Positions 45,503-54,050 of a DNA stretch of 64,000 nucleotides are shown piece by piece; position 1 is the stretch's first letter, and the number at the start of each line of letters is the position of its first letter. Location of the stretch: positions 4,402,001 through 4,466,000 of the forward strand of contig NZ_JAFBCM010000001.1 of NCBI RefSeq assembly GCF_016907715.1, written 5' to 3'. The stretch is from Tenggerimyces flavus (GTDB lineage Bacteria; Actinomycetota; Actinomycetes; Propionibacteriales; Actinopolymorphaceae). A program made the position numbers and the translations under genes. The notes under the pieces were generated by a model. It saw only the letters and a list, made by a program, of their open reading frames with translations, was not told where the DNA came from and did no database searches.

Positions 45503-46521
45503 CAGACGGCCGCCACCCGTTCCCGCGAGCCGGAAGCCGCCGACCTCCGTACGGCGTCGGTGAACTCCATGTACCGCAACGCCGTCGGAACGTCCGTCAA
45601 CCGCACGGCGTTCTCACCGCGGATCGCCCCGACGAACTCCTGCTCGACCTGCCACTCGGCCACCTCCTCGGGAAGCGGCGTGACGACCTCCGGCGAGACC
45701 CCTTGGCGGTGCAACGTCAGCCGCCGCGCGTCGAGATCCACATGCAGCGTCCCCGACGAGCCGTACAGCCACGCGCCGTTGCCCTCGCCGAAGCGCGCGT
45801 GCGGGCTCAGGTCCAACGTCAGCTGAGCCCCACCCGGCAACGACGCCGTGATCGACACCAGGTCCGGAACGTCCGCGGGTCCGTCCGGGCCGCCCGGGTC
45901 GATGATCTGCTCCGCCGCCTGCACCCAGGTGGCGTGGCCGAACCAGCGCGCCAGAGCCTCGTACAGGATCCCCAACGACATCACGTTGTTGCCCGACAAC
46001 CGCCGGTCCCGCCGCCACTGCTGCCGCAGCGCCACGTCGCCCGAACCGCCGCCGGAGAACACCCGCACCAGCCGCAGCGACCCGAGAGCGCCCTCGACGA
46101 GCAGCCGCCGTACGCAGGCATCGGCCCACAACGACATCGGCGACGGCACCACCATCGTGGTCAGATCCGGCCGCGCGAGCGAAGCCGCGAGCATCTCCCG
46201 ACCCTCGACGGCGTCCATCGCCAGCCGAGCCTGCGTGAGCACGTGCTTCCCCGCGTCCAACGAGGCAAGGAAGACCGGCTTGTGCAGGTACGGCCAGGTG
46301 CCGATCAGCACCGCGTCGATCGACGGATCTGCCACCAGCTCGCGCCAGGACCCGAGCGCCCGGGCGAAGCCGAACTCCTCCCGTGCCCGCTCGCTCGATG
46401 TCAACGACGAGTTGACAACCGCCTCGAGCTGAACGCCAGGTACCTTCGCGAATCCCGGCGCGTGCCGGTCCCGGAAGATCGCGCCCGCTCCGACCACACC
46501 GATACGTACGACAGCAGTCAT
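45502..46521 (-). CDS. Gfo/Idh/MocA-family oxidoreductase
   Basis: 339 residues from ATG at 46521. An N-terminal Rossmann fold (GVVGAGAIFRDRHAPGF) is followed by the DAVLIGTWPYLHKPVFLASLDAGKHVLTQ signature; family members usually have EKP where LTQAR lies here, so a catalytic Lys is not obvious. The C-terminal GFO/IDH domain ends near RYMEFTDAVRRSA. It oxidises or epimerises a sugar or inositol in relatives. Coupled by a 1-nt overlap to the glycosidase-like gene, it suggests a two-step carbohydrate pathway. Confidence 0.85.
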   Translation of the reverse strand: MTAVVRIGVVGAGAIFRDRHAPGFAKVPGVQLEAVVNSSLTSSERAREEFGFARALGSWRELVADPSIDAVLIGTWPYLHKPVFLASLDAGKHVLTQARLAMDAVEGREMLAASLARPDLTTMVVPSPMSLWADACVRRLLVEGALGSLRLVRVFSGGGSGDVALRQQWRRDRRLSGNNVMSLGILYEALARWFGHATWVQAAEQIIDPGGPDGPADVPDLVSITASLPGGAQLTLDLSPHARFGEGNGAWLYGSSGTLHVDLDARRLTLHRQGVSPEVVTPLPEEVAEWQVEQEFVGAIRGENAVRLTDVPTALRYMEFTDAVRRSAASGSRERVAAV

Positions 46522-46547
46522 GGCTGACTGCCTACCAGATCGGATCC

Positions 46548-47126
46548 TCAGACGTACAGCGCCGAAAACGGCGCGAACGGCAGGTTGCGCACCACCATGA
46601 ACGTGATCGCGAGCACGATGATCGCCGGATACACCAGCCGCTGGACTCGCGCCGGCAGCTTGGGCCGCCACAACCGGACCAGCCCGAACCGCTCCAGCAC
46701 CCACGACAACCAGAGGTAGGAGAGGACGACCGAACCGACCAGCACCGGAGCGTTGAAGTGCAGAGCCGCGCCGACGTCGCCCCGCAGCAGCGCTGCCATC
46801 ATGCGCGTCGTCCCGCATGCCGGGCAGTCCAGACCGGTCGTCGCCCGCAGGATGCACGGGATGCCGACCTCGCCGGAGGTCAGGTTGAGGACCGCGCCGA
46901 GGCAGATTCCGCCGAACCCGAGGACGGTGAGTCCGGCCAGCGTGTGGTCTGGCGGCAGTTTCCGCGCCACGCTGTGATCGGCCAGCGCCGGGGAGCGATC
47001 TTTCGGCACGTTGTCCACAGTAATCGATACCAAACGCGCGGGTAGGGCGGCGAGTTCTTCCGCGCGGTCCGGCTCGTCGAGGAAGCCCAACGAGGACGCC
47101 GGATGCCGCACGACAGGCGGTCGCAT
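46548..47126 (-). CDS. DUF2752 membrane protein
   Basis: 192 residues from ATG at 47126; a later start is possible. The DUF2752 motif GLDCPACGTTRMMAALLRGD lies between hydrophobic helices (LTVLGFGGICLGAVLNL; APVLVGSVVLSYLWLSW; YPAIIVLAITFMVV). The CPxCG pair may bind metal, but the function is unknown. In many actinobacteria this gene lies close to the HGxxPAAW gene of the trp region on the same strand; here it is on the opposite strand and 10 kb away. Confidence 0.85.
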   Translation of the reverse strand: MRPPVVRHPASSLGFLDEPDRAEELAALPARLVSITVDNVPKDRSPALADHSVARKLPPDHTLAGLTVLGFGGICLGAVLNLTSGEVGIPCILRATTGLDCPACGTTRMMAALLRGDVGAALHFNAPVLVGSVVLSYLWLSWVLERFGLVRLWRPKLPARVQRLVYPAIIVLAITFMVVRNLPFAPFSALYV

Positions 47127-47257
47127 GCGGCGTAACTGAGCGAGCCGGATCCGCGCAATGTGGCTATTGTTTGCGCGACTCGCCGGGAGGGGACGTGTCC
47201 GGAAGGTCCGGTCATCGTTAGCCTTCGCGACACTTGCCTGATCAAGGAGGAAGTGCA

Positions 47258-47983
47258 GTGAGTACGCCGACACCGCCCCCGGGTTCCGACCCGCAGGGGC
47301 CCGGGCAGCCGGATCAGCCCTACGGGCAGCAGCCTCCCGGGCAAAGCCAGCCGCCCGGCCAGCCCGGTCGGTATGGCCAGCCGTCCTACGGTCAGCCAGG
47401 CCAGCCAGGTCAACCGCCAGCCGGAGCTCAGGGGCAGCCCGGGGCTTATGGCCAGCCAGGTCCGCCTCCCCAGTACGGAGAGGCCCAGCAGAACCCCTAC
47501 GGCCAGCAGACGCCGTACGGTCAGGCGCCGCCGTCCGCCGGCCCTTCGCCGGACATGCTCGCCAGCTGGATCCAGCGAGTCGGTGCCTACCTCATCGACT
47601 ACCTCGTGGGCAACATCCCGTTGACCATCGGGTACTTCATCTACGTCCCCTCGATGATGTCGGCGGGAACGACGGGCGCTCCGCCGTCGGGTGGCGCGCA
47701 GATCGCGTTCTACCTGCTGGCGCTCGTGTCGCTGGGCATCAACATCTGGAACCGCTGGTTCAAGCAGGGCACCACGGGCCAGTCGATCGGCAAGCAGGTG
47801 CTCGGGCTCAAGCTGCTCCGCGAGGCCGACGGTCAGCCGATCGGTCCGCTGATGGCGTTCGTCCGGGACATCTGCCACATCCTCGACGGCATCTGCTTCA
47901 TCGGTTACCTGTTCCCGCTGTGGGACGCCAAGCGGCAGACGTTCGCTGACAAGATCATCTCCACGCTGGTCGTCAAGGCCTAA
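47258..47983 (+). CDS. RDD-family membrane protein with Gly-Gln-Pro-rich tail
   Basis: 241 residues, GTG start after an AAGGAGG site. Residues 1-105 are a low-complexity cytoplasmic region with repeated YGQP, GQPGQP and PYGQQ units, followed by an RDD domain of about three helices (RVGAYLIDYLVGN with the Arg-Asp pair region, IGKQVLGLKLLREADGQPIG, FVRDICHILDGICFIGYLFPLWDAKRQTFADK). Such N-terminal tails are common in actinobacterial RDD proteins. Function unknown; a transcription terminator follows. Confidence 0.9.
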   Translation: MSTPTPPPGSDPQGPGQPDQPYGQQPPGQSQPPGQPGRYGQPSYGQPGQPGQPPAGAQGQPGAYGQPGPPPQYGEAQQNPYGQQTPYGQAPPSAGPSPDMLASWIQRVGAYLIDYLVGNIPLTIGYFIYVPSMMSAGTTGAPPSGGAQIAFYLLALVSLGINIWNRWFKQGTTGQSIGKQVLGLKLLREADGQPIGPLMAFVRDICHILDGICFIGYLFPLWDAKRQTFADKIISTLVVKA

Positions 47984-48003
47984 CAACCGCACGACCTTCA
48001 GGC

Positions 48004-48031
48004 AGGGCCCCGTGAACGCTCACGGGGCCCT
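48004..48031 (+). terminator. Strong GC hairpin after the RDD gene
   Basis: AGGGCCCCGTGA pairs perfectly with TCACGGGGCCCT around ACGC, 21 nt after the RDD stop. It has only a short T-containing tail (GTTGC), as usual in high-GC terminators, and separates the RDD gene from trpC. Confidence 0.85.
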
Positions 48032-48145
48032 GTTGCATGGACAGGACAAGAAGAGCCGGTGTCGGGGGCGTCTCGGCGCGTCGTTACGCTGGGGCACGTT
48101 CGAACCGGGGGCAGCCCGACGGCAGCGCAGGAAGGGATCTACCGC

Positions 48146-48956
48146 GTGAGCGTGCTCGACGAGATTCTCGAAGGCGTTCGCGCCGATCTTGCCGAACGGC
48201 AGTCGCGTGTCTCGATCGACGACCTCAAGGCGCTGGTACGACAGCAGGACTACGCGCTGGACCCGATGCCGAAACTCCGCGACGACGGAGTGGCTGTCAT
48301 CGCCGAGGTGAAGCGGTCGAGCCCCAGCAAGGGAGCGCTCGCCGCGATCGCCGATCCCGCCGCACTGGCCTCCGACTACGCCGCCGGCGGTGCCGCCGTC
48401 ATCAGCGTGCTGACCGAGGGCCGTCGTTTCGGCGGCAGCCTCGAGGACCTGCGCGCGGTGCGCAACGCGGTCGATGTCCCAGTGCTGCGCAAGGACTTCA
48501 TCGTCACCAGCTACCAGCTCTGGGAAGCCAGGGCGTACGGCGCCGACCTCGCGCTGCTGCTCGTCGTGGCGCTCGAGCAGGAGGCGCTGATCTCGCTCAT
48601 CGAGCGGGCCGAGTCGATCGGCCTTACCCCGTTGGTCGAGTGCCACAAGGAAGACGAGGTCCACCGCGCGATCGAGGCCGGCGCGAAGCTGATCGGCATC
48701 AACGCGCGCGACCTCACCACGCTCGAGGTCGACCGCGGCGCGTTCGCCCGGCTCGCCCCGCTCGTTCCGGACGAGATCGTCACGATCGCCGAGTCCGGCA
48801 TCCGCGGCCCGCACGACGTGATCGAGTACGCCCGAGCCGGCGCCGACGCCGTGCTCGTGGGCGAGAGCCTCGTGACGGGCAAGGACCCGCGGGCGGCCGT
48901 CGCCGACCTGGTCGCCGCCGGCGCCCACCCCGCACTCAGGCACGACACGCGCCACC

Positions 48957-48964
<8 letters not shown>
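48146..48964 (+). CDS. trpC: Indole-3-glycerol phosphate synthase
   Basis: 272 residues, GTG start; the upstream open frame is non-coding in appearance. TIM barrel with [13 protein letters not shown] (catalytic Lys/Glu), [39 protein letters not shown] and VLVGESLV. It closes the indole ring of CdRP in tryptophan synthesis. The stop lies 8 nt inside trpB, with no small trpM-like gene between them as in Streptomyces. Confidence 0.95.
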
Positions 48965-50176
<1,212 letters not shown>

Positions 50177-50180
<4 letters not shown>

Positions 50181-50974
50181 GCGTGACCCCGGTCTTCGAG
50201 AAGGCCAAGGCGGAGAACCGGGGCGTGCTGGTCGGCTGCCTGCCGGTCGGCTTCCCGTCGTACGACGGCGGTCTGCGGGCGCTCCGCGCGATGATCGAGA
50301 ACGGCGTCGACATCGTCGAGCTCGAGTTCCCCTACTCCGACCCGACGATGGACGGTCCGGTCATCCAGCGGGCCTCGGAGATCGCGCTGCGCAACGGCAC
50401 CCGCTCGGCGGACGTGCTGCGGATGACCGAGGAGATCACGTCGGCCGGCGCGTGCACGGTGCTGATGACGTACTGGAACCCGATCGAGCGGTACGGCGTG
50501 TCCCGGTTCGCGAACGACTTCGCGGCGGCCGGCGGCTCGGCACTGATCACCCCGGACCTGATCCCCGACGAGGCGTCGGAGTGGATCGCCGCGTCCGACG
50601 AGGCGGGCCTGGACCGGGTGTTCCTGGTGGCCCCCTCGACGACGGACGAGCGGCTGCGGATGACCGCGGACGCGTCCCGCGGGTTCCTCTACGCGACGTC
50701 GGTGATGGGCGTGACGGGCGCGCGGACCTCGACCAGTGCCGCGGCTCCCCAGCTGGCCGCCCGGGTGCGCGCGGTCTCGACGATCCCGGTGGGGGTCGGC
50801 GTGGGCGTGTCGAACGGCGAGCAGGCCGCCGAGGTGGCCTCGTACGCCGATGCGGTGATCGTGGGCTCGGCGTTCGTACGCCTGCTGCTCGACACCGACG
50901 AGGCGTCCGGCGTGGCGGCGGTGGGGGAGTTGGCCCGCGATCTGGCCGCTGGCGTGCGCAAACGTTCTCGCTGA
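50177..50974 (+). CDS. trpA: Tryptophan synthase alpha subunit
   Basis: 265 residues, GTG start in the GTGA overlap with trpB. TIM barrel: [15 protein letters not shown] carries the catalytic Glu48 and Asp59; later [15 protein letters not shown] and [12 protein letters not shown]. It cleaves indole-3-glycerol phosphate and passes indole to TrpB. End of the tryptophan gene set in this window. Confidence 0.95.
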
Positions 50975-51023
50975 CCCTGTTGCTTCGGGGAACTATCGGC
51001 ATGGCGTCGACGGTTGACGGATC

Positions 51024-51677
51024 GTGAAGTGGGTGGTGTGCCTGGTGGGCATGATCGCGACGCTGTCCGCCTGCAGCTCGCCGTCGCCCTCGCCGCAGAG
51101 CATCTCCGACGCGGCGCTGGGTCGTTCCGCGCCGCGCGAGTCGGCTACGCCCACGTTCCGCGGCATGGTCCCGGCTCGCCCGTACGCCCTGCCGGCGGCG
51201 ACGTTCAACGACACTTCTGGCGCGTCGTACCGGCTCCCTTCCTCGTTGGCGTCGCCCGTCACTCTGGTCTTCTTCGGTTATTCGCACTGCCCGAACGTGT
51301 GCGGCACGGTGCTCGCCGACCTCGCGCAGGCGCTGCGCCGCCTCGACAAGGCGGACCGGGCTCAGGTGCGGGTGCTCTTCCTGACGACGGATCCGGCGCG
51401 GGACACCCCGCGCGCGATCCGGGCGTACCTGGACCGGTTCGACACGTCGTTCGTCGGGCTGACGGGCACTCTGGCGTCGCTGGAACGCGTCGCGACGGCC
51501 GTCGGCGTACCGCTGGAGGGCACCAAACGGCTGCCCGGAGGCGGGTACGAGGTGGGACACGGAGCGCAGATCGTCGGTTTCGACGCACGGCAGCGAGGTC
51601 GTGTGGTGTGGTTGGAGGGAACTCCGATTGGGGACCTGCGAGCTGATCTGAAGACGCTGGTGGAGGTGGCTCAGTGA
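51024..51677 (+). CDS. SCO1/SenC-family lipoprotein
   Basis: 217 residues, GTG start. Signal peptide ends in lipobox LSAC (Cys17), so it is membrane-anchored outside. Thioredoxin fold with the copper-binding CPNVC (FFGYSHCPNVCG), LTTDPARDTP, and the His in a late VGHGAQIVGF. Sco proteins deliver copper to cytochrome c oxidase or act as thiol redox proteins. It is 49 nt after trpA and overlaps the next gene by 4 nt. Confidence 0.9.
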   Translation: MKWVVCLVGMIATLSACSSPSPSPQSISDAALGRSAPRESATPTFRGMVPARPYALPAATFNDTSGASYRLPSSLASPVTLVFFGYSHCPNVCGTVLADLAQALRRLDKADRAQVRVLFLTTDPARDTPRAIRAYLDRFDTSFVGLTGTLASLERVATAVGVPLEGTKRLPGGGYEVGHGAQIVGFDARQRGRVVWLEGTPIGDLRADLKTLVEVAQ

Positions 51678-52399
51678 GTAAGAAGGCCGGAGCCGCGCGT
51701 GCGCAACTGCAGGCGCAGCGGGCCAAGCAGGCCGAGACGGATCGCCGCAAGGAGCGGCTGATGCGCGTCGGCATCGCGATCGGCGTGGTGGTCGTCCTCG
51801 TCGCGATCGGTGGCCTGGTGCAGTGGCAGCGGTCGAAGGTGGACACTTCCGCCTCGTTCCCTTCCGGCGCGACCGACGGGCTGGGTAGCGGCGTCGCGGT
51901 CGGCGTCGCCTCGGCACCGGTGCTGGTCGAGGCCTTCGAGGACTTCGCCTGCCCGCACTGCGCGGAGTTCGAGACGAACGCGGAGTCGGCTTTGAACGCG
52001 TACGTGTCCTCGGGGAAGGTGCGGCTCGTCTATTTCCCCTTGACGCTGCCCGGCTTCGGGCGGCCGACCGAGCTCGCGGCGAACGCGTTCGCCTGCGCGG
52101 CCGACTCTGGGAAGGCGCAGGCTTATCACGACGCGTTGTATGCGAACTTCAAGCAGGACTGGACGAACGCTCAGTTGGTCTCGCTCGGCTCGTCTTTGGG
52201 GCTGGACTCGGGCAGGTTCTCGACCTGCGTGAACAAGGAGACGTTCGCCGACTACGTGAAGTCGGTCGACGAGACGGGCACGAGCCGCGGCGTGAACGGG
52301 ACGCCGACGATCTTCGTGAACGGCAAGCAGATCCCCGCCGAGGACACCACCCTCGACGGCCTCCGCACCGCCGTCGACGCCGCCCTGGCGAAGTCCTGA
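51674..52399 (+). CDS. Membrane-anchored DsbA/thioredoxin-like protein
   Basis: 241 residues. A basic N-terminal segment (residues 1-30) precedes one helix (VGIAIGVVVVLVAIGGLVQW). The exported domain has the redox motif CPHC (EDFACPHCAEF), a helical insertion, and VNGTPTIFVNG with the cis-Pro. It resembles DsbA-like 'DSBA oxidoreductase' proteins of actinobacteria. Paired by overlap with the Sco gene, suggesting extracellular disulfide or copper-site maturation. The 3' side opens onto a 478-nt palindrome-rich gap. Confidence 0.88.
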   Translation: MSKKAGAARAQLQAQRAKQAETDRRKERLMRVGIAIGVVVVLVAIGGLVQWQRSKVDTSASFPSGATDGLGSGVAVGVASAPVLVEAFEDFACPHCAEFETNAESALNAYVSSGKVRLVYFPLTLPGFGRPTELAANAFACAADSGKAQAYHDALYANFKQDWTNAQLVSLGSSLGLDSGRFSTCVNKETFADYVKSVDETGTSRGVNGTPTIFVNGKQIPAEDTTLDGLRTAVDAALAKS

Positions 52400-52421
52400 G
52401 GCTGCTCCGCTCCCGCTGGGA

Positions 52422-52478
52422 TTCGAATGAGGGCGTCCCTGTAGCGATCTCTTCGCTAGAGGACGTCCCTCATGCGAA
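52422..52478. repeat. Imperfect hairpin, GATGAGGG family E, long form
   Basis: Arms TTCGAATGAGGGCG... and ...CGTCCCTCATGCGAA flank a CTCTT-containing loop, with the inner stem TAGCG/CGCTA. The outer arms match the short perfect palindrome at 52791-52817. Confidence 0.55.
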
Positions 52479-52523
52479 ACGGACGCGTCGCCGGCCAGCT
52501 CGCTTCCCGCCGAGCGGCGGCGC

Positions 52524-52593
52524 ACTTTACCCACGAAGAGGGCGTTCCCGAGCCTCCCAGCAGCCCTCGGAACGCCCCTCTCGTGGGTGAAGT
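52524..52593. repeat. Dispersed inverted repeat family B, copy 2
   Basis: ACTTTACCCACGAAGAGGG CGTTCC-type left arm and CGGAACGCCCCTCTCGTGGG-TGAAGT right arm, about 28 nt each with few mismatches, around a short C-rich loop. Same family as 25148-25215 and 62143-62212. Confidence 0.7.
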
Positions 52594-52690
52594 CACGATG
52601 CGGGAAGCGCCCCGGACTCGAAACACTGGAAGGCTCCCAGCTATCGCCAACGGGAACGTTCTGGTATCTGTCTGAGGGGCGGCCTGGAGT

Positions 52691-52732
52691 TGTTGGAGAG
52701 ATCTCGGTCTAGAAGCCGAGATCTGTCCAACA
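52691..52732. repeat. 17-bp inverted repeat
   Basis: TGTTGGAGAGATCTCGG and CCGAGATCTGTCCAACA pair at 16 of 17 positions around an 8-nt loop. It could be a terminator-like hairpin or a dyad operator; no T-run follows. Confidence 0.6.
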
Positions 52733-52790
52733 AGTCCACCCGACGCGTTCATCCGACACGGTCATGGCACCCGCATGACAGACCGGCCTC

Positions 52791-52817
52791 TTCGCATGAG
52801 GGACGCCCTCATGCGAA
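52791..52817. repeat. Perfect 12-bp palindrome (family E, short form)
   Basis: TTCGCATGAGGG-ACG-CCCTCATGCGAA. Its outer arms are shared with 52422-52478. It ends 60 nt before the lgt start and could lie in the promoter or leader. Confidence 0.65.
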
Positions 52818-52877
52818 ACCCTGGCGGCGGGCGCGGCCGGGCAGGCGGCTCGCAGGCCCGACCTATAAGGTGCGTGC

Positions 52878-53867
52878 GTGAACCTCCTCGCGTCGATTCC
52901 GAGCCCGTCGCAGGGCGTCTGGCAGCTCGGTCCGATCCCGATCCGCGCGTACGCGCTGTGCATCATCATCGGCGTCGTCATCGCCGTCTGGCTCAGCAAC
53001 CGCCGGTGGGTCGCCCGCGGCGGTGCGCCGGGGACGATGTCCGACATCGCGGTATGGGCGGTCCCGTTCGGCTTGGTCGGAGCACGCCTCTACCACGTGA
53101 TCACCGACTACCAGCTGTACTTCGGCGAGGGGCGCGACCCGCTCTCCGCGCTGTACATCTGGAAGGGCGGCCTCGGCGTGTGGGGCGCGATCGCGTTCGG
53201 CGCGCTCGGCGCGTGGATCGCGTGCAAGCGCCGGGGGATCCCGTTGCCCGCGATCGCCGATGCGGCCGCGCCGGGAGTCGTGATCGCGCAGGCGGCTGGG
53301 CGGTTCGGCAACTGGTTCAACCAGGAACTCTTCGGCAAGCCGACCACGCTGCCGTGGGGTCTGGAGATCGACGCGGCGCACCGGCCGTCGGGGTTCGAGA
53401 CGTTCGAGACGTTCCACCCGACGTTCCTGTACGAGATCTTGTGGAACGTCGGCGTCGCGGCCCTGGTGATCTGGGCGGACCGGCGGTTCAAGCTCGGCCA
53501 CGGGCGCGCGTTCGCCCTGTACGTGATGGGCTACACGGCCGGTCGGGCGTGGATCGAGTACATGCGGATCGACGAGGTCAACCACATCCTCGGCCTGCGG
53601 CTGAACGTGTGGACGTCGGTGCTCGTGTTCCTCGGCGGCGTGGCGTACTTCGTGATCTCCTCTCGGCTCCGTCCGGGACGGGAGGATCCCGCGTCGTTGA
53701 ACCCGCAGCCGGACCCGGACCCGTCGGACGAGAGCGCCGAGAAGCCCGAGAACGCCGAGGACGACGAGCCCGACAGCAAGTCGGATAGCGAGACCGACGA
53801 GAAGGCCGAAACGCCGGACGAACCCGCCGAGACAGCGGCCGAAGAGCCCACACCGGAGCGCAAGTAG
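52878..53867 (+). CDS. lgt: Prolipoprotein diacylglyceryl transferase
   Basis: 329 residues, GTG start. Seven membrane helices with the Lgt signature AAGRFGNWFNQELFG, the early GVVIAVWLSNRRW region, GARLYHV with the conserved His, and TAGRAWIEYMRIDE. After about residue 270 a long acidic tail (rich in D, E, P and S) extends to the C-terminus, a frequent feature in actinobacterial Lgt. It adds diacylglycerol to lipobox cysteines, as needed for the binding protein and Sco lipoproteins here. Confidence 0.96.
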   Translation: MNLLASIPSPSQGVWQLGPIPIRAYALCIIIGVVIAVWLSNRRWVARGGAPGTMSDIAVWAVPFGLVGARLYHVITDYQLYFGEGRDPLSALYIWKGGLGVWGAIAFGALGAWIACKRRGIPLPAIADAAAPGVVIAQAAGRFGNWFNQELFGKPTTLPWGLEIDAAHRPSGFETFETFHPTFLYEILWNVGVAALVIWADRRFKLGHGRAFALYVMGYTAGRAWIEYMRIDEVNHILGLRLNVWTSVLVFLGGVAYFVISSRLRPGREDPASLNPQPDPDPSDESAEKPENAEDDEPDSKSDSETDEKAETPDEPAETAAEEPTPERK

Positions 53868-53880
53868 CCGGATCCCGGGG

Positions 53881-53914
53881 CGCGCCGCTACTCTGAGGAC
53901 CAGTACGCGGCGCG
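53881..53914 (+). terminator. GC-rich hairpin after lgt
   Basis: CGCGCCGCTACT pairs with AGTACGCGGCGCG (one bulge) 14 nt after the lgt stop, followed by a small CTCAC/GTGAG stem at 53920-53932. Likely the lgt terminator, or part of the gltB leader. No other feature in the 183-nt gap. Confidence 0.6.
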
Positions 53915-54050
53915 GCGTCTCACCCTGTGAGATCGAGCTGTCCAAGACGGCGAGGGTGATCGGGTACCCTGCCTCTCGTCGCCGCCTGGGCCAACGCCGT
54001 CCCTCGCGCCTGTCCATTGCACGCGAGTTACGACGACGGGAGTACCCCAT

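Noticed and set aside
47258-47560. GQP-rich region as a tandem DNA repeat or CRISPR-like array
   Set aside because: It is in-frame low-complexity coding sequence at the N-terminus of the RDD protein.
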